Of a DNA stretch of 64,000 nt, positions 26,625 through 34,602 are shown piece by piece (positions within the stretch are counted from its first letter, which is position 1; each line of letters begins with the position of its first letter). Both the position numbers and the translations under genes were made by a program. Below the pieces are notes generated by a model that had not been told where the DNA came from, did no database searches, and worked only from the letters and a program-made list of their open reading frames with translations. The DNA is from an uncultured Planococcus sp. (GTDB lineage Bacteria > Bacillota > Bacilli > Bacillales_A > Planococcaceae): positions 1,302,001 to 1,366,000 of the forward strand of contig CANLRI010000001.1 in the NCBI GenBank assembly GCA_947493585.1, read 5' to 3'.

Positions 26625-26801
26625 ATGGCTGTACCGTTCAGAAGAACATCCAAAACCGCTAAAAGAAAACGCCGTACGCATTTCAAGCTATCCGTACCTG
26701 GTATGGTAGCGTGCCCAAGCTGTGGCGAAAGTAAATTGGCTCACCATGTCTGCAAAGCATGTGGATCATACAAAGGCAAAGAAGTAGTAGCTAGCAAATA
26801 A
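26625..26801 (+). CDS. rpmF: 50S ribosomal protein L32
   Basis: Large-subunit protein bL32, 58 aa. The N terminus [18 protein letters not shown] is characteristic. A complete four-cysteine zinc ribbon is present (CPSC and CKAC), so this is the zinc-binding (C+) form. AAGGAGGTG lies at ideal spacing before ATG 26625; the in-frame ATG nine bases upstream would overlap the ribosome site and is rejected. Followed by a very strong terminator. Confidence 0.98.
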   Translation: MAVPFRRTSKTAKRKRRTHFKLSVPGMVACPSCGESKLAHHVCKACGSYKGKEVVASK

Positions 26802-26815
26802 AACAGTATTTGCTT

Positions 26816-26860
26816 AGAAAAAGGTTATCTGGAGGCCATGGCTCCGGATAACCTTTTTCA
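26816..26860 (+). terminator. strong terminator after rpmF
   Basis: Long stem AAAAAGGTTATC...GGAG / CTCCGGATAACCTTTTT with a GCCATGG apex. Confidence 0.9.
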
Positions 26861-26904
26861 TTTGCCGAAAAACAGGTAAACTAGAGCCAGAGGTGAAACA
26901 AAAC

Positions 26905-27657
26905 ATGGCATACATAATCGAAACGAAAAATCAGGTAATGACATTTACGATTGACCGGCCCCATATTCGCAATGCTATCAATAATGACGTGATGGAAGGG
27001 TTTGAAGAACTCGCAACACGCGCAAGAACAGAAGACATCCGCTATGTCATCATCACGGCGACAGGCGAGCAGGCATTTTGTTCAGGCGGCGACTTGTCGG
27101 TTTTCCATGAACTGAAAACAGAACAGCAAGCTTGGCCGATGCTCAGCCGCATGGGCGACGCCTTATACCGCATCAAGACAATTCCTGTCCCGGTTATTGC
27201 GCTTATCAACGGCACGGCAGTCGGCGGGGGCTGTGAGATTGCGACGGCGTGTGACTACCGGCTGGTGAAGAGCCACGCCAAATGCGGCTTTATTCAAGGG
27301 ACGCTAGCGATCACGAGCGGGTGGGGAGGCGGCACCTATCTTTTTGAATCTTTAAAGCATGACGCAGCACTCAAGATGCTCAGTGATGCACGCGCCTACA
27401 CAGCGGCTGAATTGCATGAGAACGGATGGGCCAGCGCCATCATCGAAGAAGACGGGGATATTGACCGGTTCTTGGCGTCGATGGATCGTGTATTGCCATC
27501 CATCCACCGTGCGTATAAAGCCATGGCGCTCCGCAAGTGGCAGGAAACGAATTTGAAACTGCGTGTCGATCAGGAAATCCGCGAATGCGCCAGATTGTGG
27601 GCAGAGGAAGCGCATCATCAGGCCGTGGATGGATTTTTGAACAAAAGCAAAAAATAA
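26905..27657 (+). CDS. enoyl-CoA hydratase/isomerase (crotonase) family protein
   Basis: Crotonase-fold protein of 250 aa. The oxyanion-hole loops are clear: CSGGDLSVF (about 59-67) and NGTAVGGGCE (about 102-111). Glu111 corresponds to the first catalytic glutamate of crotonase. The residue aligned with the second one (rat Glu164) is Gln131 in CGFIQGTLAI, so ordinary hydratase activity is doubtful. The following SGWGGGTYL resembles the SWGG/GWGG segment of ethylmalonyl-CoA decarboxylase-type members (recalled, not searched). It precedes an acyl-CoA carboxylase operon but has its own weak terminator. ATG 26905 follows AGAGGTG. It could be a decarboxylase, a hydrolase or a degenerate hydratase. 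Confidence 0.85.
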   Translation: MAYIIETKNQVMTFTIDRPHIRNAINNDVMEGFEELATRARTEDIRYVIITATGEQAFCSGGDLSVFHELKTEQQAWPMLSRMGDALYRIKTIPVPVIALINGTAVGGGCEIATACDYRLVKSHAKCGFIQGTLAITSGWGGGTYLFESLKHDAALKMLSDARAYTAAELHENGWASAIIEEDGDIDRFLASMDRVLPSIHRAYKAMALRKWQETNLKLRVDQEIRECARLWAEEAHHQAVDGFLNKSKK

Positions 27658-27681
27658 GGCGCCTGAGGGGGCTTTTTTTTA
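27658..27681 (+). terminator. weak terminator after the crotonase gene
   Basis: Short GC-rich imperfect stem (GCGCC/GGGGC with one mismatch) followed by eight T residues immediately after the stop codon. Confidence 0.5.
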
Positions 27682-27754
27682 TGGATTAATGGTAGCTCCG
27701 TCATCTGATAGAACCGAACAGACGGAACATTATGGAAAATATTTTTTTCAATAG

Positions 27755-27784
27755 TTGAAATCGCTTACAAAATTCGTATATGCT
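27755..27784 (+). promoter_or_regulatory. promoter of the acyl-CoA carboxylase operon
   Basis: TTGAAA at 27755-27760 with TATATG (16-base spacer) or TATGCT (18-base spacer) downstream. It lies 35 bases before the biotin carboxylase ATG. Confidence 0.5.
27756..27769 (+). promoter_or_regulatory. cre site (CcpA operator)
   Basis: TGAAATCGCTTACA matches the classical Bacillus cre consensus TGWAANCGNTNWCA at every defined position. It overlaps the -35 region of the promoter, a position at which CcpA would repress. CcpA control is inferred from family knowledge. Confidence 0.75.
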
Positions 27785-27818
27785 AGAGAAGGGAGAAAAC
27801 TTAGGGGGTATTTCATAC

Positions 27819-29168
27819 ATGAAAAAAATCCTGATTGCCAACCGGGGCGAAATTGCACGGCGCATTATCCGCACATGCGACCGCCTCGGCATCGAAACCA
27901 TCGCAATCCACTCTGAGGCGGATGGGGAACTGCCTTATGTGAGTGAAGCGACAGAAGCGGCAGCGATCGGCCAGAACCCGGTCGCGCAATCTTATTTACA
28001 AGCAGATAAAATTATCGAAGAAGCTGTAAAGCGCAATGCTGAAGCGATCCATCCAGGTTATGGCCTGTTATCGGAAAACGCGGATTTCGCACGTAAAGTT
28101 ACAGAAGCGGGACTAATCTTTATCGGCCCGAAACCTGAAGTCATCGAAACGATGGGCGATAAGCTCGGCTCCAGGCGCACGATGAAACAAGCTGGTGTGC
28201 CTGTCGTTCCAGGGACAGCTGAAGGGGTATCGGACATTGAAGCAGCTGTTTTGGAAGCGAAGGCGATCGGCTATCCGTTGATGTTGAAGGCGAGTGCGGG
28301 AGGCGGCGGCATTGGCATGGTGTTGTGTGAAAATGAGCAAGCGCTCACTCAGCAGTTTGAATCGGTCAAAAACCGTGCCAAAGCCTACTTCGGAAACGAC
28401 ATTGTCTATCTGGAGAAATTCATTGCCAATGCACGCCACATAGAAGTGCAGATTTTTGGCGACGAGTCAGGCAATATTGTCCATTTGTATGAGCGCAACT
28501 GCTCTGTACAGCGACGCAATCAAAAAGTCATCGAAGAATCGCCGTCTCCGGACTTGCCGGAAGCCGCCAGAACCAAGCTGTGTGAAGCAGCCGTCCAAGC
28601 TGCTCGCGCGGTCGGCTACACAAATGCAGGAACGGTGGAGTTTATCGTTGATGAAAACAACGATTTTTACTTCCTGGAAATGAACACCCGTCTGCAAGTG
28701 GAACATCCAATTACCGAAGAAGTGACGGGAATCGATTTGGTTGAATGGCAAGTGAATGTGGCAAGGGGCGAAGCATTGCCTGCACAAGACACAATCCAGA
28801 CGACTGGACATTCAATCGAATACCGTATTTATGCGGAAGACCCGAAAACATTTTTCCCGTCTCCTGGGACATTGTCCGTCTTGAAATGGGGTGCTGGTGC
28901 CCGTATTGAAACGGGATACGAAGAAGGCAATAAAGTTACGCCATTCTACGATCCAATGATTGCCAAGGTGGTATTGACAGGGGTGTCGCGGGAAGAGGTC
29001 TTAAATAAATCCAGAAAATTCTTTGACGAAACGGTGATTGAAGGGGTAAAAACCAATCTGCCGTTATTTGATCAATTTATCGAATCCAAACAATTTATAG
29101 AAGGAAATTACGCGACGGCCGTATTGGCTCAGTGGCTTACACAACAAAAGGAGGAAAAAACAGTATGA
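27819..29168 (+). CDS. acyl-CoA carboxylase, biotin carboxylase subunit
   Basis: ATP-grasp enzyme that carboxylates biotin on the partner carrier protein; 449 aa, the usual length. It starts MKKILIANRGEIARRIIRTCDRLG. The ATP loop is KASAGGGGIGM (about 157-167), and catalytic/metal residues lie in FLEMNTRLQVEHPITEEVTGIDLV. It is homologous to the first third of the pyruvate carboxylase in this window but is a separate gene. ATG 27819 follows AGGGGGT and lies just downstream of the cre-containing promoter. It overlaps the carrier-protein gene by four bases (ATGA). Context makes it an acyl-CoA rather than acetyl-CoA carboxylase component. Confidence 0.9.
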   Translation: MKKILIANRGEIARRIIRTCDRLGIETIAIHSEADGELPYVSEATEAAAIGQNPVAQSYLQADKIIEEAVKRNAEAIHPGYGLLSENADFARKVTEAGLIFIGPKPEVIETMGDKLGSRRTMKQAGVPVVPGTAEGVSDIEAAVLEAKAIGYPLMLKASAGGGGIGMVLCENEQALTQQFESVKNRAKAYFGNDIVYLEKFIANARHIEVQIFGDESGNIVHLYERNCSVQRRNQKVIEESPSPDLPEAARTKLCEAAVQAARAVGYTNAGTVEFIVDENNDFYFLEMNTRLQVEHPITEEVTGIDLVEWQVNVARGEALPAQDTIQTTGHSIEYRIYAEDPKTFFPSPGTLSVLKWGAGARIETGYEEGNKVTPFYDPMIAKVVLTGVSREEVLNKSRKFFDETVIEGVKTNLPLFDQFIESKQFIEGNYATAVLAQWLTQQKEEKTV

Positions 29169-29380
29169 AACAACTAACAGCATCTATGGCCGGAACGGTC
29201 TTGAACATTGCAGTCAACGAAGGGGATTCTGTATCGGCGGGGCAAACCGTTCTTACTCTTGAATCGATGAAAATGGAAATTCCGGTAGAAGCGGAATTCA
29301 GCGGAAAAGTCGAAAAAGTCGATGTGGAAGTTGGCAGCTTCGTCAACGAAGGGGACACATTGGTGACGCTCGGCGAATAA
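29165..29380 (+). CDS. biotin carboxyl carrier protein (short, single domain)
   Basis: 71-aa biotinyl domain only, with no N-terminal extension of the acetyl-CoA carboxylase AccB type. The target lysine is Lys36 in ESMKMEIP. The second half-repeat is GKVEKVDVEVGSFVNEGDTLVTL, giving the full barrel. The frame is open from 29132 but ATG 29165 has AAAGGAGG ten bases upstream. It overlaps the biotin carboxylase stop by four bases, so carrier and carboxylase should be made together. Confidence 0.92.
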   Translation: MKQLTASMAGTVLNIAVNEGDSVSAGQTVLTLESMKMEIPVEAEFSGKVEKVDVEVGSFVNEGDTLVTLGE

Positions 29381-29408
29381 GGCATTTGAATCCAAAGGGG
29401 TGGAAGAA

Positions 29409-30959
29409 ATGACGAAAACGACTGAAACAACGGGATATAATACAAGGCTTGAAGAAAAGCTTTCGAAGATTTTCGCAGGCGGGCAAGAAAAATACCATGA
29501 GAAGTTGAAAGAAAGTAATAAACTATTTGTCAGAGACCGCTTGAATTTGTTGTTTGATGACGGTGATTATATTGAAGATGGCCGTTTCGCGAATGTGGAA
29601 GCGGGCGATCTTCCGGCAGATGGCGTCGTCACGGCGATCGGCAAAGTGAACGGCGAAACCGTTTGCGTCATGGCAAACGACTCCACCGTTAAAGCAGGGT
29701 CATGGGGCTCACGGACAGTGGAGAAAATCATTCGTATCCAAGAAACGGCTGAAAAGATGCAAGTGCCGATGCTTTATTTGGTGGACTCGGCAGGAGCGCG
29801 CATCACCGACCAATTGGAGATGTTCCCGAATCGCCGCGGCGCAGGCCGCATTTTCCACAACCAAGTGCGCATGTCCGGAATGGTCCCGCAAGTATGCTTA
29901 TTGTTCGGTCCATCTGCGGCAGGCGGGGCATACATCCCGGCGTTTTGTGATATCGTCATCATGGTTGAAGGAAATGCCTCAATGTATTTAGGGTCGCCGC
30001 GCATGGCAGAAAAAGTCATCGGCGAGAAAGTATCGCTCGAGGAAATGGGCGGCGCCCGCATGCACTGTACTGTCAGTGGCGTTGGCGATGTATTGGTGTC
30101 CACCGAAGAAGAAGCGATTTCGGAAGCGCGCCGCTATATGGCATTCTTCCCGGCAAATTTTGCCGGCAAGCCCGAAGTGCTCGAAGCAAAAGCAAAGAAA
30201 GCGGGACGCAGCCTCGAAGAAATCATTCCAGAAAACCAAAACGCGCCATTTGATATGTATGAACTGATCGACCAGTTGATCGATGAAGATAGCTTTTTCG
30301 ATATCAAGAAGTTGTTTGCGCCGGAATTGATCACTGGCCTCGCTCGAATCGACGGGCAAGCGGTCGGCATCATTGCCAACCAACCGAAAGTAAAAGGCGG
30401 CGTATTGTTCGGGGATTCTGCTGATAAAGGCGCCAAGTTCATCAACCTATGCGATGCCTTCTCGATTCCGCTATTGTTCCTCGCCGATGTGCCTGGCTTC
30501 ATGATCGGCACGAAAGTGGAACGCGCAGGCATCATTCGCCACGGCGCTAAGTTCATCTCTGCGATGAGTGCGGCGACTGTGCCGAAGATTTCGGTCGTCG
30601 TACGTAAAGCATACGGCGCCGGGCTTTATGCGATGGCAGGACCTGCTTTTGAACCGGATGTGTGCATTGCGCTTCCGACAGCGCAAATTGCCGTCATGGG
30701 ACCTGAAGCGGCAGTCAATGCGGTTTATTCCAATAAGATCGAAGCGATCGAAGACCCGAAAGAGCGCCTGGCCTATGTCCAGCAAAAACACCAGGAATAT
30801 AAAGAAGAAATCAATATTTATCGTTTGGCATCAGAGCTTATCGTCGATGAAATCGTCGCGCCATATGCGCTTCGTGATGAATTGTCCAAACGCTTAACGA
30901 TCTATGCCACGAAAGATTTGCCATTGCCGTATCGAAAACATCCGATCATTCCTGTATAA
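29409..30959 (+). CDS. acyl-CoA carboxylase, carboxyltransferase (beta) subunit
   Basis: Crotonase-superfamily carboxyltransferase with fused N- and C-terminal halves, 516 aa, the size of propionyl-, methylcrotonyl- and related decarboxylase subunits. It transfers CO2 from carboxybiotin to an acyl-CoA. Visible: LVDSAGARITDQ, GPSAAGGAYIPAF (first oxyanion loop), FLADVPGFMIGTKVERAGIIRHGAKF and RKAYGAGLYAM (second loop), PTAQIAVMGPEAAVNAVY. The RKAYGAGLYAM block differs from the RKAYGGAYDVM form that I associate with typical propionyl-CoA carboxylases, so the acyl substrate is left open. ATG 29409 follows AAAGGGG. Confidence 0.88.
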   Translation: MTKTTETTGYNTRLEEKLSKIFAGGQEKYHEKLKESNKLFVRDRLNLLFDDGDYIEDGRFANVEAGDLPADGVVTAIGKVNGETVCVMANDSTVKAGSWGSRTVEKIIRIQETAEKMQVPMLYLVDSAGARITDQLEMFPNRRGAGRIFHNQVRMSGMVPQVCLLFGPSAAGGAYIPAFCDIVIMVEGNASMYLGSPRMAEKVIGEKVSLEEMGGARMHCTVSGVGDVLVSTEEEAISEARRYMAFFPANFAGKPEVLEAKAKKAGRSLEEIIPENQNAPFDMYELIDQLIDEDSFFDIKKLFAPELITGLARIDGQAVGIIANQPKVKGGVLFGDSADKGAKFINLCDAFSIPLLFLADVPGFMIGTKVERAGIIRHGAKFISAMSAATVPKISVVVRKAYGAGLYAMAGPAFEPDVCIALPTAQIAVMGPEAAVNAVYSNKIEAIEDPKERLAYVQQKHQEYKEEINIYRLASELIVDEIVAPYALRDELSKRLTIYATKDLPLPYRKHPIIPV

Positions 30960-30974
30960 TGAGTAATAGACGTG

Positions 30975-31005
30975 GAGTCTGCCTAACAAGGCAGGCTTCT
31001 TTTTT
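30975..31005 (+). terminator. terminator after the acyl-CoA carboxylase operon
   Basis: Seven-base-pair stem GTCTGCC / GGCAGGC (one G-U), loop TAACAA, followed by TTCTTTTTT. Confidence 0.75.
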
Positions 31006-31068
31006 AGCAGACACCCAAGCAAATGGATGTCTCTTAACTACGATTGCTCTGAAAAAGGAGGGGTTTCC

Positions 31069-31926
31069 ATGAAATTCGCAATCATCGGCGGAAACGCCCA
31101 GGCGTTGCTGCTCGCACATCTATTGAAAAAAGAAGGCGATGTGCAGCTGATCATCACGAACGAACAACAAGCCGCTGAACTCAACGCGCACGGCCTTATA
31201 TGTGGAGCGACAAAACAGCCGATTTCCGTCTATACCGATTTTGAACAGGTGGACCCGGATGCTTATATATTTATTGCGGTTCATTCAGAAGAACTGCCAC
31301 CCATTTTAAAACTGTTGAAAATCCGCCGGCCGAGCAATCCACTCGTGTTTGTCCAACAAGGGATGCTATATATCGAAAAAGCCCGTCTATTGGCACATCG
31401 ACAAATTGCGGCAGCCACATTGGATTGCGACGCAGTCAAAGTCAATGGACATGAAATTAAGTACGCTAAAACGCCTCAGTTGAGCCTTGGTGTATTGAAA
31501 GGTGAACCTGTGCAATTCGAAGCGCTCACCCATATGGGGCACGTAACCGTTGAGTGGACAGAGGACATTGAGAAGCGATTGTATGAACAGCTGTTGAGAG
31601 ACAGCCTCATTAATCCGTTGACGGCATTGATGAAAATCGAAAAGGGGCGTTTGATCACCGACCCGAATGCCTACGAATTGTTCCGCAACCTTTACAACGA
31701 GCTATATTTGGCGTTTCCGGAAATCGAAAGCTTGCAGCCGATCGAGCGAGTCGCTGCCTATTGCGCGTCACGGCCGGAAGAAATATCTTCCATGCTTGCA
31801 GACCGCCTGGCCAATGACCCGATGGATGTTGATGGGCTGATGCTGTATATGCTGCAAATTTCGAAGTTGGATCTGCCGTTGTTCAAAGCGTTCTATCATT
31901 TATTGAAGACTGTTGAGGAAAACTAA
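31069..31926 (+). CDS. 2-dehydropantoate 2-reductase family protein (PanE/YlbQ-like)
   Basis: NADPH-dependent ketopantoate reductase-type protein, 285 aa. It opens with the Rossmann segment KFAIIGGNAQALLLAHLL; the usual GxGxxG reads GGNAQA, a variant at the second and third glycine positions. The C-terminal helical domain contains NPLTALMKIEKGRL, matching the family N(P)LTAL motif. It occupies the position of B. subtilis ylbQ, upstream of bshC. Activity on ketopantoate (CoA/pantothenate pathway) is likely but not certain. AAAGGAGGGG precedes ATG 31069. The stop overlaps the next start (TAATG). Confidence 0.82.
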   Translation: MKFAIIGGNAQALLLAHLLKKEGDVQLIITNEQQAAELNAHGLICGATKQPISVYTDFEQVDPDAYIFIAVHSEELPPILKLLKIRRPSNPLVFVQQGMLYIEKARLLAHRQIAAATLDCDAVKVNGHEIKYAKTPQLSLGVLKGEPVQFEALTHMGHVTVEWTEDIEKRLYEQLLRDSLINPLTALMKIEKGRLITDPNAYELFRNLYNELYLAFPEIESLQPIERVAAYCASRPEEISSMLADRLANDPMDVDGLMLYMLQISKLDLPLFKAFYHLLKTVEEN

Positions 31927-32306
31927 TGGAATGGATATCTACTGCCGGGAACGTGTTGCTTTACGTACCGTTTATCTTATTTTTGTTTGTCTATGCATTG
32001 ATCTATAAGTCCCAAAAACGCAAGGCGCTCGGCATCGCTGCTGATGTTACGGCTTTTCTGTTGTTCTTTTCAGTGCCAGCGTCGATTGAATTGCTGTTTG
32101 GCGCGAAAGTTCAGCCATTCATCTTGATGGCGGCATTGTTGTTTGCGATTTTTCTGCTGATCCGGGAGTGGAAAACTCAAAAAGAATTGGAAGTAATCAA
32201 GTTTCTGCGCAAAGTGTGGCGCATATGTTTTTTGGCTTTGGCCGCCGTTTATGCCGCTACTTGGCTTGCCGGACTTATCTTTTTAGCGATCCAATCATTC
32301 CGCTAG
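31926..32306 (+). CDS. DUF3397 membrane protein
   Basis: 126-aa integral membrane protein with four hydrophobic segments (about residues 7-26, 36-56, 62-79 and 100-122) and a charged cytoplasmic loop IREWKTQKELEVIKFLRK. It fits DUF3397, often found just before bshC in Bacillaceae; the function is unknown. Its ATG overlaps the stop of the PanE-like gene by one base, so it is co-translated. The stop codon TAG forms the loop of a small terminator hairpin. Confidence 0.78.
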   Translation: MEWISTAGNVLLYVPFILFLFVYALIYKSQKRKALGIAADVTAFLLFFSVPASIELLFGAKVQPFILMAALLFAIFLLIREWKTQKELEVIKFLRKVWRICFLALAAVYAATWLAGLIFLAIQSFR

Positions 32307-32317
32307 GCGGATTTTTT
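32299..32317 (+). terminator. short terminator after the DUF3397 gene
   Basis: Five-base-pair stem TCCGC / GCGGA with the stop codon TAG as loop and a T6 tail. Confidence 0.45.
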
Positions 32318-32344
32318 CTCAAGCAATCCTCCTTTTGTTATAGT
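32316..32344 (+). promoter_or_regulatory. possible promoter for bshC
   Basis: TTCTCA and TATAGT with a 17-base spacer, 37 bases before the bshC ATG. Confidence 0.4.
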
Positions 32345-32381
32345 AGTCTTTGAATGTAAAGCGAAAAGGGGATTCAACTTC

Positions 32382-34001
32382 ATGAAATTAGAGGAGAAAT
32401 ACATACCGCCATCCTCCAAATTGATGGCTGATTATACGAACAAAGAACAAACGATTTTGCAATACTTTTCCTATAAGCCTTCTTTGGATCAAGCCCGAAA
32501 CAGGCTTGAAACTCTTGAAAACCATCCGGTCGACCGGGAAAAACTAGCGTCCATCATCGCAGACTACATGGAACCTTTCGGAATATCTGAAGCGTCTAGG
32601 CAAAACCTTGCCCATTTTAAAGAAGGCGCATCGGTCGTTGTGACTGGCCAGCAGGCAGGATTGCTGACTGGCCCATTGTACACAATCCATAAAGCGATTT
32701 CTGCTGTTTTATTGGCAAAAGAAGCATCCGAAATGTTGGACACATTAGTCGTGCCGGTGTTTTGGATTGCCGGCGAAGACCATGACTTAGCAGAAATCTG
32801 CCATATTTATCGTGAAACAAACGGCCGTGTTGAAAAGCTGAATTATCCGCATGCCAAACTCGGGAAATGTGCTGCTTCGCACGCAGCGCTCAAAGCGGAT
32901 GAAATCGAAGCATTTTTGGAAGAGTATTTCCGCAGTTTGCCCGAGACCGCGCATACAAAAGAAATTCATTCCTTGGTTTTTGAGCATCTTGAAAAAGCTG
33001 ATACATTTACCGTATTTTTCGCGAGCTTGCTTAATCATTTCTTCCATAAAGAAGGTTTGCTTTATATTGATGCCGCGAATGAGCAATTGCGCGCTTATGA
33101 ATCAAGCTTTTTCTCGAAGATCATCACAAACAGCGAGTCAATTGCGAAAACAGTCGTGAAAGCTGAAACTGCCCTTCAACAAGACGGCTATACTGCAGGA
33201 ATTGATGCTAAAGAAGAAGCGGCGCATTTGTTTATCACCATCGAAGGCGAACGCTTGTTGCTCGAGCGGGACGGAAACCGTTTTGCTGTCAAGAATACAG
33301 CGCTAAGCTATACGGAACAAGAACTGTTGGATATTGCCAAGCATGAGCCGGAACGTCTAAGCAATAATGTCGTGACACGGCCATTAATGCAAGATTTTGT
33401 CTTTCCGGTGCTGGCTTTTGTCGGTGGGCCAGGGGAAATCGCGTATTGGGCGGCTTTAAAAGGCGCGTTCGAACTGATGGGAATGGAGATGCCGATCGTC
33501 ATGCCAAGGCTCAGCGTCAGCTTAATCGACCGTCGGACTGCGGGACTATTGGAGAAACGTGACTTGAGTTTTGAAGAAGTCGTTGTCGAGCGGAAAATTC
33601 CCCAGCTGCGCACTGAACTGTTCGATCACATCAGAGATGGCGAGACGGAAGCGAAAATCGACGAAGTCAAACAAGGCTTGACTGAAGAGTACGAAGAACT
33701 GATCAGCCGCTTTACGGCGGTTAGCGCCGGGCTTACGCCTTTGGCTGAGAAAAATTTGCGTATCCACTTAGCGCAGCTGGATTTCCTGAAACACAAGCTG
33801 CAAGACGAAGTGGCGATCCAAAACAGCACCCAGTTTAACCAACTGGCAGCGATCGAAAATGCCCTGCTGCCTGAATCAGGGTTGCAGGAGCGAATTTACA
33901 ACCCGGTGCCATATTTGAATCAGTATGGCAAAGATCTCGTGGAAGACCTATTGGCGTTGCCGATGAAATATAATAACACCCACAAAATTGTCATTCTTTA
34001 A
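32382..34001 (+). CDS. bshC: bacillithiol biosynthesis cysteine-adding enzyme BshC
   Basis: Adds L-cysteine to glucosaminyl-malate, the last step of bacillithiol synthesis in Bacillota. 539 aa, the normal length. Recognisable segments: VVVTGQQAGLLTGPLYTIHKAISAVLLA (about 85-112), PVFWIAGEDHDLAEI (about 125-140), and near the C terminus LRIHLAQLDFLKHKLQ, a coiled-coil typical of BshC. It replaces yllA in the B. subtilis order and sits directly upstream of mraZ. Ends at a near-perfect palindromic terminator. Confidence 0.95.
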   Translation: MKLEEKYIPPSSKLMADYTNKEQTILQYFSYKPSLDQARNRLETLENHPVDREKLASIIADYMEPFGISEASRQNLAHFKEGASVVVTGQQAGLLTGPLYTIHKAISAVLLAKEASEMLDTLVVPVFWIAGEDHDLAEICHIYRETNGRVEKLNYPHAKLGKCAASHAALKADEIEAFLEEYFRSLPETAHTKEIHSLVFEHLEKADTFTVFFASLLNHFFHKEGLLYIDAANEQLRAYESSFFSKIITNSESIAKTVVKAETALQQDGYTAGIDAKEEAAHLFITIEGERLLLERDGNRFAVKNTALSYTEQELLDIAKHEPERLSNNVVTRPLMQDFVFPVLAFVGGPGEIAYWAALKGAFELMGMEMPIVMPRLSVSLIDRRTAGLLEKRDLSFEEVVVERKIPQLRTELFDHIRDGETEAKIDEVKQGLTEEYEELISRFTAVSAGLTPLAEKNLRIHLAQLDFLKHKLQDEVAIQNSTQFNQLAAIENALLPESGLQERIYNPVPYLNQYGKDLVEDLLALPMKYNNTHKIVIL

Positions 34002-34005
34002 CTTG

Positions 34006-34033
34006 GAAAAGCCTGCATATGCAGGCTTTTTTT
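34006..34033 (+). terminator. terminator after bshC
   Basis: Palindromic stem AAAAGCCTGCA / TGCAGGCTTTT with a T-run. Confidence 0.88.
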
Positions 34034-34093
34034 ATGTCAAGTAAACTCTTTGAGATGAAATGCTGTAACAATAGTGAAATATTTCAAAAACAA

Positions 34094-34117
34094 GTGGTGG
34101 CATGTGGGGGAATGTGG
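34094..34117 (+). promoter_or_regulatory. phased GTGG repeats: probable MraZ operator
   Basis: GTGG occurs at 34094, 34104 and 34114, an exact 10-base period, just upstream of and overlapping the -35 zone of the mraZ promoter. Known MraZ operators are tandem TGGG/GTGG-containing repeats with one-helical-turn spacing upstream of mraZ. Autorepression is inferred from that. Confidence 0.7.
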
Positions 34118-34126
34118 TACATTAAT

Positions 34127-34132
34127 TATAAT
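34127..34132 (+). promoter_or_regulatory. -10 element of the mraZ promoter
   Basis: Perfect TATAAT 17 bases before the mraZ ATG. The -35 position is occupied by the GTGG repeats (GTGGGG at 34104-34109), so it is a poor match, compatible with a regulated promoter. The leader before the ATG would be short (about 10 bases). Confidence 0.5.
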
Positions 34133-34148
34133 AAGTGGGGTGAAAGGC

Positions 34149-34580
34149 ATGTTCATGGGCGAATTTCAACACAATGTTGATGCTAAGGGCAGATTAATCG
34201 TTCCTGCAAAATACCGTGAATTGCTTGGTGAGAATTTTGTGATCACCCGGGGCCTGGATCAATGCTTATTTGGTTATCCGATGAATGAATGGAATAAAAT
34301 TGAAGAAAAATTAAAAGAAATGCCAGTTACGAAAAAAGATGCACGAGCATTTACACGTTTTTTCTTCTCAGGGGCTCAGGAAGTGGAACTTGATAAGCAA
34401 GGGCGCGTCAATATACCTGCCAACCTTTTGTCTTACGCCAAAATCGAAAAAGAATGCATCATACTCGGTGTCTCCAATCGTTTTGAAATATGGGCGAAAG
34501 ATGCATGGGAAGCGTATTTTGAAGAATCCGAAGAATCCTTTAATGAAATTGCCGAAAACTTAACTGACTTTGATTTTTAA
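34149..34580 (+). CDS. mraZ: transcriptional regulator MraZ
   Basis: DNA-binding regulator of the division and cell wall cluster, 143 aa, with two AbrB-like halves: residues 1-60 ([24 protein letters not shown]) and 70-143 ([23 protein letters not shown]). It forms ring oligomers that bind repeats in its own promoter. The frame extends upstream but ATG 34149 gives the canonical MFMGE start with GGGGTG upstream; the second Met two codons later is the alternative. First gene of the mra/fts cluster, right after its putative operator. Confidence 0.95.
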   Translation: MFMGEFQHNVDAKGRLIVPAKYRELLGENFVITRGLDQCLFGYPMNEWNKIEEKLKEMPVTKKDARAFTRFFFSGAQEVELDKQGRVNIPANLLSYAKIEKECIILGVSNRFEIWAKDAWEAYFEESEESFNEIAENLTDFDF

Positions 34581-34602
34581 TTTACCGAACGGGGGGACTG
34601 GG

